58,585 bases of DNA from an uncultured Acetatifactor sp. (GCA_910586215.1 CAJUGH010000027.1:1-58585), one strand, 5' to 3'; shown: positions 26,377 through 35,989, numbered from the stretch's first letter. Notes: generated from the sequence alone by a model not told the origin. A program made the numbers and translations.

Positions 26377-27731
26377 AACTTCCCCCTTTTGTCCGGCACG
26401 CTGCAGCCTCCCCTTGGCACCTCCAGGCAGGCCAGGAATTTGTCCTTGTCGGAGAAGCATGTGACCACATAGACCTTCTCCTCCCCCTGCCCGCGGATAT
26501 CTGCTGCCGCAGCAGCAATATCCGGCTGTATGGACCAGCCTGCAAGTCCCAGGAGCAGGAACCGCTCTGCCAGATCCCTGCAGTACCTGCCTGACAGCAG
26601 GATCCGTTTCACATGAGGAACCCTGAGGAGTCCAAAGTCAACGTCCCAGAGCCAGCTGGTCTCACAGGTGGGATACTTCCGGCTCACTGCATCCACAATG
26701 ACCAGGACCGTGCAGTCTTCCTTGTCTGCGGCAATATACTGGAGGCTGGTGTCATAGGCAACACTGTTCTCATGCTTGCTCACAAGCAGCATCCCCTGGT
26801 GCCTGCCCAGCGTAAAGGACTGTATACGCCCGTTCTGCAGCCTGTAGCCGTCCAGGATCCTTGCCGCTTCCCTGCCAGGGATCCCCAGACTGCATCCTAT
26901 CGCCCAGGCTGCCAGCACATTATAGACATGGGAGATGCCCGAATGACTCAAGTGGATCCGGATGTCCCCCTCCAGGACCAGGCTGCCTCCTGCCAGATCC
27001 ACATCCACCACGGCATAGTCCGGCCTGGGCCTTGCATGGCCGCAGTACATACAGCGGTATCCTCCCATATGGCTGTAATTCACATAGGTATATTCCATAG
27101 GTTCCTTGCACACCGGGCAGTAGGCGCCGTCATGGTAGACCCCCATGGGATGGTCCCCGGAAATACCACACCTGTCCACCCCGAACCACCTTACCCTGCC
27201 CCGTCCCCTGGCCAGGCAGCTGGAAAGAGGATCGTCCCCGTTCAGCAGCAGTTCCGTTTCCGGCCAGATGGCGGCATGGATGGATGCATAGACCTCCTCC
27301 GGGTGGCCGTTGCGGGTAAGCTGGTCCCTGCACAGGTTCGTAACCACCAGCCTGGCAGGACGGATGTAGGAGAAAACACTGGCCGTATACCTCTCATCCA
27401 CCTCCATGAGCAGCACCTGCGCCTTCACCCGGCCAGCCAGGGTGGCATGGGACAGCACCAGGGTAGCAATCCCCTCTATCTGGTTGGATCCCTCCTCATT
27501 ACAGATCACTGCAAGCCCTGCTGCTCGGCACAGGGCTGCCGCCATCTCCACCGTGGAACTCTTACCTCCTGAGCCGGTTACGGCAATCACCTGCCCAGGC
27601 AGCTGCAGCCTGCCCAGGATATCCGGGCACACCGCCAATGCCAGCTTCCCCGGCAGGGAACTGCCCCGTCCCAGATGTTTCCCCACAAAATGACACAGCC
27701 TGCACAACATGATCGCCAGTAATTTTCTCAT
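26361..27731 (-). CDS. murT: MurT-like lipid II isoglutaminyl synthase ligase subunit
   Basis: 456 aa Mur-ligase family protein. The P-loop is at 51-60 (VTGSGGKSST). The MurT-specific zinc ribbon has C205, C208, C227 and C230. The C-terminal SWLWDVDF motif holds the conserved Asp proposed as catalytic in MurT. With GatD, MurT amidates the alpha-carboxyl of D-Glu in lipid II, which helps peptidoglycan cross-linking. A hydrophobic N-terminus (LLAIMLCRLCHFVG) may touch the membrane. Ribosome site GGGGGTG directly follows a hairpin leader element. Two tandem dyads lie about 180 bp upstream. Confidence 0.9.
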   Translation of the reverse strand: MRKLLAIMLCRLCHFVGKHLGRGSSLPGKLALAVCPDILGRLQLPGQVIAVTGSGGKSSTVEMAAALCRAAGLAVICNEEGSNQIEGIATLVLSHATLAGRVKAQVLLMEVDERYTASVFSYIRPARLVVTNLCRDQLTRNGHPEEVYASIHAAIWPETELLLNGDDPLSSCLARGRGRVRWFGVDRCGISGDHPMGVYHDGAYCPVCKEPMEYTYVNYSHMGGYRCMYCGHARPRPDYAVVDVDLAGGSLVLEGDIRIHLSHSGISHVYNVLAAWAIGCSLGIPGREAARILDGYRLQNGRIQSFTLGRHQGMLLVSKHENSVAYDTSLQYIAADKEDCTVLVIVDAVSRKYPTCETSWLWDVDFGLLRVPHVKRILLSGRYCRDLAERFLLLGLAGWSIQPDIAAAAADIRGQGEEKVYVVTCFSDKDKFLACLEVPRGGCSVPDKRGKLWKYA

Positions 27732-27745
27732 TGTTACACCCCCGT

Positions 27746-27772
27746 GCCCGCTTCAGCGGGCATACCAATCAA
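27746..27772 (-). repeat. Hairpin leader element at murT
   Basis: Perfect 6-bp stem GCCCGC / GCGGGC with loop TTCA (TGAA on the transcript), plus the tail ATACCAATCAA. It sits directly before the murT ribosome site. The same arrangement is found at 49478-49505 and 55844-55870. Confidence 0.7.
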
Positions 27773-27909
27773 TATATCTTTCTTTTCCTGTTTATTCTAC
27801 CTTACCCGTGTATCACAGATGTGAATTTTTCCTTAATGCCAGATTGCTTTTCTATAAATCTGCCAGGACTCCCTGCTTACCCTTTGGTTTTCCCCATATC
27901 CTGTCTCCG

Positions 27910-27959
27910 TGGTTTACAAAGCGTAAACCCCTTCCCTGTAGTTTACACTTTGTAAACCA
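27910..27959. promoter_or_regulatory. Tandem GTTTAC-N5-GTAAAC dyads, putative operator pair
   Basis: Two 17-bp dyads, GTTTACAAAGCGTAAAC (27912-27928) and GTTTACACTTTGTAAAC (27941-27957), 29 bp apart. The outer halves also form a 12-bp perfect inverted repeat (TGGTTTACAAAG ... CTTTGTAAACCA). They lie in the 450-bp gap between the SBP gene and murT; the gap otherwise holds a terminator and the leader hairpin. Confidence 0.55.
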
Positions 27960-28005
27960 AGATGTCAATCCTTTCCTCGTTTGCCCATAAAAATGTACCC
28001 AATAG

Positions 28006-28045
28006 AAAAAGTTTCCGGCTGGTATCTTCTGCTACCGCCGGAAAC
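28006..28045 (-). terminator. Terminator after the large lipoprotein gene
   Basis: GTTTCCGGC and GCCGGAAAC arms around a 17-base loop, then TTTTTC on the minus strand. Confidence 0.8.
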
Positions 28046-28183
28046 CTTTCTAAACCACTCTCTCTTTATCCACTCTCTCTATTGCACATACCACTTGCGC
28101 AAGTCAGCTTTCCAAACCTAATTCTCCACAATGTCCCATTTGCCAATTGCCCTTACATCTTTGTGTGACACCTGCCATCTTCC

Positions 28184-30577
28184 CTACTCTGCCAGGTACA
28201 TCCGCAGCCCATCATCTATCTTCTGAATGGTTTCTTCCACGGACTGAATGCCCTCTAAGTAGCCCCCCAGGCATTCTATCAGCACCTCCCGGATCTTGGC
28301 ATCTTCCTTAATGGGTTGATCCAGCGCGTGGCACAATGCCACCAGCCGGTCTGCCGTCTCTTTTGGATAAGCCTCACTTTCAAATTCGCTGTATCCGCCA
28401 TCACTGGACATAATCATGGTGGCCGCAGAGTATTCGGAACGGTCCCTGGCCGCAAGACTGTCCAGGGACTTGCTGTTAACAGGAAATCCATTGTAACTCT
28501 CTGTATCCTGCACGGACTGGGACAGGGCAAAAGCCAGGAAATCCTTGGCCACATCCTGGTAAGGACTCTTGGTACAAATGCCCATCTCCATGGAAGGGAT
28601 AAACCGGTTTTCAAATGCCGTGTACTCCCCCTGGATCAGCTTCACCATGGACATGGGGAACATACAGTCCATGAACCCTGCTACCTTTTCGATGGCCAGC
28701 CTGGCCGGGCCGCTCAGTTCCCACATGCCATAGGCAATATCATTCTCTGGGCGGGAGGCTATGATCCCGCAATTGTCTCCGATGGCCTTGAGATATTCCA
28801 GATACCTGCCCAGGGTCTCCCGGTCAAGCTGTTTGTCCTTCACGATCTGTTCACAGAAATAAGGATAAAATTCATCCACCAGTTCTGTCACGGTCCTGGA
28901 ACCCATATAGCTGTCGGAAGTTCCTGCCAGGAAGCCTGCCAGCGCTTCCATGGTATTCATGTCTGCCTCCTGGATATCCCGTCCCATTGCCATAGGGAAG
29001 CTAAACTGCAGGGGTACCGCATACCGCCTGCCGTCTTCCCTCACATAAGCACCCGTAATGTTGGACAGCAGTTCGCCGCTTTCCTCCAGGGGCCTTACCG
29101 TCTCCTCCAGATCCAGCAGCAGGCCTTTCTCCGCATAAGAATCTATATTTAAGTGATCCATCACCAGGATATCCGGCACATCATCCCCCAGGAGCCTGGT
29201 GTTCAGTTTCTGGTAGACAGCATTATAGTCCGGTGTATCATAATAGTACTGGGGATACTCGTTCTCTATGGTCACCAGTACCTCCGGGTGGGCCTTGTGG
29301 TACAGGGTAGCTGCCTGCTTCAGCAGGGAATTCTCATAGACCGTATAGAGTTTCAGCACCGTAGTGACTTCCGATATGGCCTCTGGATCGTATTCGTAGG
29401 TGTTCAGCCTCATCTCCCCACCTGTCTCAAACCGCGCATAAATCCTGCCATCTTCCAACGCCACCAGATCCATGCAATAGTTCTCTGACAGGGCAAAATC
29501 CGTATCCATGCCTGCTGCCAGCATCTCCCACTGTCCCTCCCCTGCATCAGCGGGAAGCCGGAAAATGCCGTTTTCCCCGGCCGCAACCAGTGTGCCATCA
29601 GCCAATGCACATAAGGCCAGGCTTCCTGTGCCGCCAAAACTGTAGACACCCGAATTACCAGCGCCTTCCTGATTGGTGACTGTATCCCCCGAAGGATAGG
29701 GAATGACCATTGGTTCCCCGGTTTTACCCCCTGCATATTTCTCAATCTGGCCTCCCGATCCATCCGAGGACCGCAGGTAAAAGTTCTCCCCGTCTGTCAC
29801 AATGCCACCCTCATAAAACGCGGAAGGCGTCTCACTGGATAGCACGCTGCCGTCCTCCCCTGACAGGATATCCAGGGAAGTATAGGAGAGAGCCACCAGG
29901 GTATGGTCCTGTAGGGCAGCGATCCCCTGTATCATGTCGTAGCTGCCCCATTCCTCACTGGGAACTGTCCATTTCTGTGGGGTGATCTCCTGGGCAGTAT
30001 CCCCATCCCCCTTCCACAAATGTCCTTTGAAAGCCTCCTCCCCCTCTGCCACATATCCGGCATAGAGATACTGCCTGCCCCCTTCTCCCTGCAGGAACTG
30101 TACCTCCACCCAGTCTCCGCAGGCCAGTTCCAGGGAAGCCAGCCAGCCCTTCGTCACATCCGTATAGCCTTCCCCCGTCTTCTCCCACTCCTTAAACACC
30201 ATCTTCCCATCCTGAATGCTGGAAGTAAGCAGATGAAGCTTCCCATCTGCTGCAAACATCCTGCGGATAGTCTCCCCGGCCAGTTCATCCGGCAGGACCT
30301 CCTGCTTCTCTACGTACCTGCCTTTCACCGGGTCTGCCACTTCCCTGCCTCCGTCTCCCCCGGTTCCCGGCTGGCTGCTGCCGCCCTGGTTATCCTTCCC
30401 ACAGGCACCCAGGCTTCCTATGAGAAGCAGTGCCACGGCCAGGAAGGCAGGAAGCCGTCCTCTTTTGTGTCTCCCATCTTTCCATCTTCTGCCGCTTCCG
30501 TCCCTTGTGCCGCATCCTCCTTTGGCCCGGCCTTCCCTGCCGTTTTCCATTTTCCGTTCCATACGTTGCTTTACCAC
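28184..30577 (-). CDS. Large lipoprotein: N-terminal sensor-like region fused to a solute-binding domain
   Basis: 797 aa. A long Arg/Gly-rich N-region precedes a hydrophobic segment (about 42-58) and the lipobox SLGAC with Cys59. Residues about 80-395 are beta-rich with repeated short blades (GKLHLLTSS, DGTLVAAGENGIFRL), suggesting a propeller. From about 400 on it is an ABC family 1 solute-binding fold (LKLYTVYENSLLKQAATLYH, DVPDILVMDHLNIDSYAEKG, AVPLQFSFPMAMG). The usual binding protein is only the second half, so the fusion is unusual. No permease genes are next to it. The start could be GTG at 30577 or an ATG further in. Confidence 0.82.
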   Translation of the reverse strand: MVKQRMERKMENGREGRAKGGCGTRDGSGRRWKDGRHKRGRLPAFLAVALLLIGSLGACGKDNQGGSSQPGTGGDGGREVADPVKGRYVEKQEVLPDELAGETIRRMFAADGKLHLLTSSIQDGKMVFKEWEKTGEGYTDVTKGWLASLELACGDWVEVQFLQGEGGRQYLYAGYVAEGEEAFKGHLWKGDGDTAQEITPQKWTVPSEEWGSYDMIQGIAALQDHTLVALSYTSLDILSGEDGSVLSSETPSAFYEGGIVTDGENFYLRSSDGSGGQIEKYAGGKTGEPMVIPYPSGDTVTNQEGAGNSGVYSFGGTGSLALCALADGTLVAAGENGIFRLPADAGEGQWEMLAAGMDTDFALSENYCMDLVALEDGRIYARFETGGEMRLNTYEYDPEAISEVTTVLKLYTVYENSLLKQAATLYHKAHPEVLVTIENEYPQYYYDTPDYNAVYQKLNTRLLGDDVPDILVMDHLNIDSYAEKGLLLDLEETVRPLEESGELLSNITGAYVREDGRRYAVPLQFSFPMAMGRDIQEADMNTMEALAGFLAGTSDSYMGSRTVTELVDEFYPYFCEQIVKDKQLDRETLGRYLEYLKAIGDNCGIIASRPENDIAYGMWELSGPARLAIEKVAGFMDCMFPMSMVKLIQGEYTAFENRFIPSMEMGICTKSPYQDVAKDFLAFALSQSVQDTESYNGFPVNSKSLDSLAARDRSEYSAATMIMSSDGGYSEFESEAYPKETADRLVALCHALDQPIKEDAKIREVLIECLGGYLEGIQSVEETIQKIDDGLRMYLAE

Positions 30578-30597
30578 CTTTCCCGGAATCCCTGCCG

Positions 30598-30700
30598 CTT
30601 GTGCCCCGCTTCGGCAGACACGTCAGTCAGTATGGATACGTTTTCTTTCCTACTGGCTCCCATGCCACTTCCAGCGTCAGTGCCACGAAAATTAGGCACA
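30598..30700 (-). repeat. Degenerate hairpin leader element region
   Basis: Contains GCCCCGCTTCGGC, CAGTCAGTATGGAT and the ACGTTTTCTTTC tail that also follows the copy at 49478. It lies immediately upstream of the large lipoprotein gene. Similarity is partial. Confidence 0.35.
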
Positions 30701-30803
30701 TAGATCTACTGCAAACAGTAATTCCTTGTTTTCTTTCCTCCGTATGGTAACAGGAAAATGTCAAATGCTTGTGTCCGAGTTGTGCCGTAGTTGTAAAATC
30801 TCA

Positions 30804-30838
30804 GTGACAGTTCCGTGCCCTGTCTGAACTGTTACAAC
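30804..30838. repeat. Short palindromic element, copy 2
   Basis: Inverted relative to copy 1 at 27-57 and nearly identical over 28 bases; arms GACAGTTC and GAACTGTTAC around the centre CGTGCCCTGTCT. Confidence 0.5.
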
Positions 30839-30901
30839 TCTCACGCATCTTCAGCCAGCTCCTGCACAAAGTGAAAATGATACCCTAAAGGAAGCTGCGC
30901 C

Positions 30902-31300
30902 TCACAGGTTCCTCTCCCTTCTGTGCCACTTTCCTCCTGTGAAATCCGGAATGTCCATCACTGCACCCCCCTTTGCAATGGACATCTCAGACAAGGCCGT
31001 CACTGCCATCCAGCTTGCCGCATCATACACGTCCACCGGCATGGGGGCATCCTCCCTAAGACACCGGAAGAACACCTCGAACTCCAGCCAGTCAATGCCC
31101 TCATGGCCGCCTTGGATGATACGGACACCAATGTGAGCATCCGGTTCCCCCGGTTGATGTCCAGCACCTTGGCAATGGGACCCAGGTCATGGGTGGGATA
31201 GTTCTCACAATTCCTGCTGATTTAATTCTGGAGCCTGTAATGCCGGTTCTCCTTCCCGTAGGAGATCTCGTGGCGCAGGTCGTGCTGGTATCCTCCTGGG
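30902..31300 (-). pseudogene. Remnant of a Gfo/Idh/MocA (GH109-like) gene
   Basis: Minus-strand translation shows three homologous pieces in different frames or separated by a stop. GGYQHDLRHEISYGKENRHY comes first, then NYPTHDLGPIAKVLDINRGN, and after an internal deletion GHEGIDWLEFEVFF through VYDAASWMAVTALSE and MDIPDFTGGKW. These are hallmarks of GH109-like alpha-N-acetylgalactosaminidase or related dehydrogenases, which use NAD to cleave glycosides. The N-terminal Rossmann domain is gone. Clearly inactive. Confidence 0.75.
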
Positions 31301-31482
31301 CAATTCCTGTTCCCTGTCCTCTGGGGACTCATTTCCTGCCATAATATACCTGGAGCCTATGATACAGGAGTATACCACAATACCTGCCAGGAAGGAAGGT
31401 GGAAATCGATGAATGAAAAATCGTGCAAGTACGATTTTCACTCATACGCTTCCCATTGGCTGAACTTTCATGCTAAAATATG

Positions 31483-31498
31483 GTAACTGTTCAGACAG
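31483..31498 (+). repeat. Half of the short palindromic element
   Basis: GTAACTGTTCAGACAG, matching one arm and part of the centre of copies 1 and 2. It lies shortly after a TAAAAT (31474-31479) that could serve as the -10 box for the PAP2 gene. Confidence 0.4.
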
Positions 31499-31603
31499 CG
31501 CCATTCTCAAGTACCGTTTGCGGCACATGCATGCGCCCATGGAACTTTCCTGGAAAAGTGATGCGCACAGAAAAAGAAAATGCTGGAAAATGGGGGTGTA
31601 AAA

Positions 31604-32530
31604 ATGGGAAATACTTTTTACTTTACATGGGAGCCTGCCTTGATGCACTGGCTCCAGATCCATATGGATACCCTGGCCGTACACCTGGCCTCTTTCATCA
31701 CCCTGTTCGGGGAAGAACTGGTCATGGTATTGGTCCTGGGCTATGTATACTGGTGTTACAATAAGGATATGGGCATCTACCTGGGTACCAATTTCTGTAT
31801 GGCCGGGCTGTGGAATCCCATGCTGAAAAATATTTTCATGCGCAGACGCCCTTATTTTGACCACGCAGGGGTACAGTGCCTAAAGCCGGTGGAGGCCGGA
31901 GCCGACCTGTATGACATCAATGCCCAGGGCTTCTCTTTCCCCAGCGGGCATTCCAGCAATGCTGCCACGGTGTATGGCTCCATGGCCAGGTTCTCTCGGA
32001 AAAAAAGATTTGCCATCGCCGCTGTTATCCTCACTTTCCTGGTGGGCATATCCCGGTTCTGTCTGGGTGTCCACTATCCCACGGATGTGTTCTGCGGATG
32101 GTTCCTGGGACTCTTTGCCATATACTTCACACCCTGGCTCTCTTCCAGGTTCTCCCGGAAATGGAGATTCTACCTGGTGATGGTGCTGCTCTCCCTGCCT
32201 GGCTGTCTGTATTGCCATACCACGGACTATTACACTGCCCTTGGCATGTCCATAGGCTTCTTCGCCGGTAATCTGTTCGAGGAAAAATATGTACGGTTTG
32301 AGAATACCAGAAATCCTGTGCAGATCCTGCTTCGGCTGGCAGGAGGCGGTGTTGTGTACTTTGGCCTGAATATCCTGCTGAAGCTTCCTTTTGACCCGGT
32401 TTTCCTGGCCAGTTCCACCCCCCTTTCCTACAGTGTCCGTGTCATCCGGTATGCCGTTATCCTGTTTGTGATCGTGGCTGTCTATCCCTGGAGCTTTGGC
32501 CGGTTTACCAGGGTTCGACCCACCACTTGA
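31604..32530 (+). CDS. PAP2-family membrane phosphatase
   Basis: 308 aa from ATG at 31604 (GGGGGTG before it; the ATG at 31580 lacks a site). Six or more membrane spans. All three PAP2 motifs are seen: KNIFMRRRP (KX6RP), FPSGHS and SRFCLGVHYPTD. The family dephosphorylates phosphatidate, undecaprenyl pyrophosphate or similar lipids; a role in undecaprenyl recycling is possible. The C-terminal third carries further hydrophobic segments of unknown role. The gene converges with a lipoprotein gene and overlaps its 3' end by 26 bp. Confidence 0.92.
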   Translation: MGNTFYFTWEPALMHWLQIHMDTLAVHLASFITLFGEELVMVLVLGYVYWCYNKDMGIYLGTNFCMAGLWNPMLKNIFMRRRPYFDHAGVQCLKPVEAGADLYDINAQGFSFPSGHSSNAATVYGSMARFSRKKRFAIAAVILTFLVGISRFCLGVHYPTDVFCGWFLGLFAIYFTPWLSSRFSRKWRFYLVMVLLSLPGCLYCHTTDYYTALGMSIGFFAGNLFEEKYVRFENTRNPVQILLRLAGGGVVYFGLNILLKLPFDPVFLASSTPLSYSVRVIRYAVILFVIVAVYPWSFGRFTRVRPTT

Positions 32531-33668
32531 CAATGCGCCATTCCCCCTCCTGATCCCAGGTGAAAAGAAACCAGGCTGCGCCTACCCCGTGTACGATCCC
32601 ACCCTCCCCAAAGAGATATTCCGCGGCCTGGAGGGCACCTCCTCCCTCATATTCCACACATTCCACCTGGTAGAATCCCCTGCAGTTCCCTCCTACCTGC
32701 ATGGCTTGCTTTTCCGGCTTCATACGGTTTTCCGATGTAAAGGTAACGCTCTCATCCAGGGTCGGACAATAGGCACGATAGGTATCCTTCTTTGTCTCCT
32801 GGATCACCTGGATCCCAATTTCCCTCTCCTGGGTCTCATAGGAATCTGAGGGCAGTTCCATCTGTTCTATGGTATGGTCCTTATATTTTAAGAGCCTGTG
32901 ATGCCAGTCCCCGGCACCTCCATTCCCTGTGCCCTGCGCTCCGAACACAATCTCCACATTGCCATCGCCATCCAGGTCCCCGCTGGACAGATCCACCCGG
33001 AAGAAAAAAGGGAATTCCTCATCCTGGAAACAGTAAGGTGCATCCTCATTCATATAGAAATACAGACAACCTGTACCATATTCAAATAATGTTCCTGGAT
33101 TCTGGACCATGGCCACCATGTCCTCCTGGCCGTTTTCATCCAGGTCTTCCAGAATAAAATCCACAAGTTCCAGATCCCCGCCTGCAAAAATATCATCCTG
33201 GCACAGTCTCTGGAAACGACTTTCCCATTCCCCAGGTTCCAGGCCCGCTTCCTGTGCCAGGTGCACAAAAATCTCTTCATTCTCCTGCATCTGCGTCTGT
33301 TGCTTTGCATTGGGAGAAGCCTCTCCTCCTGCGTCCCGAGTCCCGTCCCCCATCTCCCCCTGGTTCTCTTTTGTGGCACCTGCTTCGTTTATGGCATCTG
33401 TCCCGTTTGCAGCACCAGCCTCGTTTGAGGTATCAGTCTCGTTTATGTCCGGTGTCTCCTCTTTCGCAAATGTCTCCCAGACCTGCTCTCCCGTCTCTCT
33501 GTTTGCGCAGGCTGTAAGGCATATCCCGCAGGATATGGCACAAACCATGGTGTACACAATTCCCCGCAACATTCTGCCGGTTCCTTCCCTCCCTGCTGTC
33601 CCCATACTCCTTCCGGGATCTGCCCCAAGCCCCCTCCCATGCCTGTCTCTTTGTCCGCTCCTGTTCAT
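32505..33668 (-). CDS. Lipoprotein with calcium-loop-like repeats
   Basis: 387 aa. Signal segment at about 34-52 and lipobox CLTAC with Cys54 after an Arg-rich N-region; a second plausible start is at residue 33. Residues about 70-115 are a low-complexity linker alternating NET/NEAG/NGTD units. The rest contains DLDENGQEDM and DLDGDGNVEI, which look like FG-GAP/VCBS-type calcium loops of beta-propellers. Strong ribosome site GGAGGACGGG before ATG at 33668. Exported protein of unknown function. Confidence 0.8.
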   Translation of the reverse strand: MNRSGQRDRHGRGLGADPGRSMGTAGREGTGRMLRGIVYTMVCAISCGICLTACANRETGEQVWETFAKEETPDINETDTSNEAGAANGTDAINEAGATKENQGEMGDGTRDAGGEASPNAKQQTQMQENEEIFVHLAQEAGLEPGEWESRFQRLCQDDIFAGGDLELVDFILEDLDENGQEDMVAMVQNPGTLFEYGTGCLYFYMNEDAPYCFQDEEFPFFFRVDLSSGDLDGDGNVEIVFGAQGTGNGGAGDWHHRLLKYKDHTIEQMELPSDSYETQEREIGIQVIQETKKDTYRAYCPTLDESVTFTSENRMKPEKQAMQVGGNCRGFYQVECVEYEGGGALQAAEYLFGEGGIVHGVGAAWFLFTWDQEGEWRIVKWWVEPW

Positions 33669-33802
33669 CCCGTCCTCCGTTTCTGCCGTATTGAACCATT
33701 ATCAGACCCGAACCGGTCTGTGCCATTGTGTATGACTCCTTTTACCTCTCTGAAATATAAGTATTGTTCATTCTACCAGGGATTTGCATAATAATTGCAT
33801 CG

Positions 33803-33827
33803 AAAAAGGACAGCCTCCCAGAGGCTG
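33803..33827 (-). terminator. Terminator-like hairpin
   Basis: CAGCCTC and GAGGCTG with a 3-base loop, followed on the minus strand by TCCTTTTT. It lies in the 33669-33895 gap, which otherwise carries the lipoprotein promoter region without a clear consensus. Confidence 0.7.
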
Positions 33828-33895
33828 CCCCCAACATCGTATGGATTATGTTTTTTGAGATGTATCTACAATAGCACTATAGTTCTTTGCGGTAG

Positions 33896-34234
33896 ATGTA
33901 TATTTTCCTTTCTCACCTTGTTGTCAGCGTGAAAGCCCCTTTCTCCAGCCTCTCTTCCATGACGGGCAGCAGATATAGGTGCAGCCAGCTTACCGGATCC
34001 TCCCGCCACGCGGAGGCACTGTCCAGAGAATTCAAAAAGTATACCGGAACCACCATTCATGAACTGCTGTTGGACGTACGGATAAACTATGCCACAGAAC
34101 TGTTGAAATATTCCGACAAAACAGTAAATGAAATCACTTTTGCCTGCGGGATGAACCATGTCAGCCATTTCATCAGACAGTTTCAGAAACGCACCGGTCT
34201 TACCCCGCTGGCTTACCGGCAACAGTGGAGATAA
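33896..34234 (+). pseudogene. Truncated AraC-family regulator (C-terminal HTH only)
   Basis: The last about 70 residues are a good AraC DNA-binding end: LSREFKKYTGTTIHELLLDV, TVNEITFACGMNHVSHFIRQ and RTGLTPLAYRQQW. The residues before this do not match the first helix-turn-helix, and the sensor domain is missing. No ribosome site. Best read as a decayed gene fragment. Confidence 0.7.
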
Positions 34235-34289
34235 CTGCCAGGCAGACCAAACCGGGCAGAATGGAATCACGGTGCAAATCGGAGCAGAA

Positions 34290-34324
34290 AGAAAAGCAAC
34301 CTGCCTGTTGCAGATTGCTTTTCT
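34290..34324. terminator. Terminator between the AraC remnant and the antiporter
   Basis: Perfect 10-bp arms AGAAAAGCAA and TTGCTTTTCT with a 15-base loop. On the minus strand the tail is TTTCTG, so it probably ends the antiporter transcript. Confidence 0.7.
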
Positions 34325-34362
34325 CATACCTATGCATCCCATCCTGGTTGCCTTGATTCTTG

Positions 34363-35949
34363 TTATATTTCTTTTCGCTTCTGCCACCTCTCGGCCATCT
34401 TGCATGCTGCCAGCAGCAGTACCACCGACACCCCTATGGTAACCCACGGATTCCTGGTAAATCCTGCCACCAGATATCCTGCAAAACATACCACTGCCAC
34501 CAGTGTGGCATACGGAAGCTGGGTCTCCACATGCCTAAGGTGATCGCACTGCGCCCCGGTGGACGCCAGGATGGTAGTGTCGGAAATGGGCGAACAGTGA
34601 TCCCCATACACAGAACCTGCCAGTGTGGCCCCCAGAGCCGGGATCAACACTGCCGCCCCTTCCGTCCCCACACAGATCATGGACACAATGGGCAAAAGGA
34701 TACCAAAGGTGCCCCAGGCTGTACCCATGGAAAAAGATAGAAATGCCGCCACCACAAACACCAGGGCCGGCAAAAAGCGGAAGGATAAATGGGCACCCGT
34801 CACAAAACGGCTCACAAACTCTCCGGTCCCGATCATCTCCCGGCACACGCCCCCCAGCGCCCAGGCCAGGATCAAGATGGTCAGCGCCGGAATCATAGTC
34901 TTGATCCCATCAATGACTCCTGTCATAAATTCCTGTATGCCCATCAGCTTCCGGGGAACATACAATGTGATTGCCACCACCAGGGCCGCAAAAGTTCCCA
35001 AGGTAAGCCCTGCAGTAGGGTTCTCCCCGATGGCCTCCCCAAAGGAACGTCCCTGGAAAAAACCGCCCACATAGGCCATACCCAGGATAGAGCAGACGAT
35101 CAATGTGACAATCGGTGCCACCAGATCCAGGACAGTGCCTTTTTTCCCTGTGGCTTCTTCCCTCTGTACAGCAGAATCCTCTATGCCATCTGTACCTTTC
35201 TGTATACCTGCCTTCCGGTTCTTATCCATACCCTTATGCAAACCAGCCTTAGGACACATATCCTCCTCTGTCCCCGCCTGCCTGCACTCTGCCCTCTTCA
35301 TGGGCCCAAAGTCAAAATCGGTAATGCTTAAAAAAAACACCATGACAATGGTGAGGATCGCATACAGATTGTAGGGAATGGTGCGCAGAAACGCATTCAG
35401 GCCCCCTGCCTCCTCCACCTCGGAAGCCACCGCCACCGCCCAGCTGGAAATGGGCGCAATGATACAGATAGGCGCTGCCGTGGCGTCCAGCAGATATGCC
35501 AGCTTCTCCCTGGATATCCTGCATTTGTCCGTGATAGGCCGCATGACCGTCCCCACTGTAAGACAGTTGAAGCCATCGTCTACGAAGATCAGAAGACCAA
35601 GCACAGCTGTAGCCAGCTTGGCACTCCTGGGCTTCCCGATCCGCTTTCCCGCCCACTGTCCATAGGCCCCGGAGCCTCCCGATCTGGTCACAACTACCAC
35701 CAGCGACCCCAGAAGCACCAGAAAAATAATCATATAACCATTATCCCCGATTTTCATGGCCATCATGTCAAATACATATCTGACTGCCTGCAGAATGTTT
35801 CCACCAGTAGAAAAACAGTACACACACATCCCCGACAAAATGCCCAGAAAAAGGGAAGAATATACTTCTTTGCCAACCAAAGCCAGTGTAATTGCAATCA
35901 GCGGTGGCAGGATGGACCACCAGCCTGCCTGTATCATCTCCACATTCAT
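34363..35949 (-). CDS. NhaC-type Na+/H+ antiporter family protein
   Basis: 528 aa from ATG at 35949, preceded by AGGAGACAGGAA; the open frame extends 69 codons upstream but without similarity. About 12 membrane spans. Typical stretches are IFVDDGFNCLTVGTVMRPIT, DATAAPICIIAPISSWAVAV and GSVYGDHCSPISDTTILAST, the last being the conserved NhaC region with the DHCSP motif. It exchanges Na+ for H+ or possibly carries an amino or organic acid. A hydrophilic loop of about 70 residues near the middle (AECRQAGTEEDMCPKAGLHK) contains imperfect repeats. Confidence 0.92.
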   Translation of the reverse strand: MNVEMIQAGWWSILPPLIAITLALVGKEVYSSLFLGILSGMCVYCFSTGGNILQAVRYVFDMMAMKIGDNGYMIIFLVLLGSLVVVVTRSGGSGAYGQWAGKRIGKPRSAKLATAVLGLLIFVDDGFNCLTVGTVMRPITDKCRISREKLAYLLDATAAPICIIAPISSWAVAVASEVEEAGGLNAFLRTIPYNLYAILTIVMVFFLSITDFDFGPMKRAECRQAGTEEDMCPKAGLHKGMDKNRKAGIQKGTDGIEDSAVQREEATGKKGTVLDLVAPIVTLIVCSILGMAYVGGFFQGRSFGEAIGENPTAGLTLGTFAALVVAITLYVPRKLMGIQEFMTGVIDGIKTMIPALTILILAWALGGVCREMIGTGEFVSRFVTGAHLSFRFLPALVFVVAAFLSFSMGTAWGTFGILLPIVSMICVGTEGAAVLIPALGATLAGSVYGDHCSPISDTTILASTGAQCDHLRHVETQLPYATLVAVVCFAGYLVAGFTRNPWVTIGVSVVLLLAACKMAERWQKRKEI

Positions 35950-35989
35950 TTCCTGTCTCCTGTTCTTTTTGCATTCCCCGGATGCCCAT

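Noticed and set aside
31205..31441. 78-codon minus-strand frame
   Set aside because: It overlaps the GH109-like remnant in another frame and has no supporting signal.
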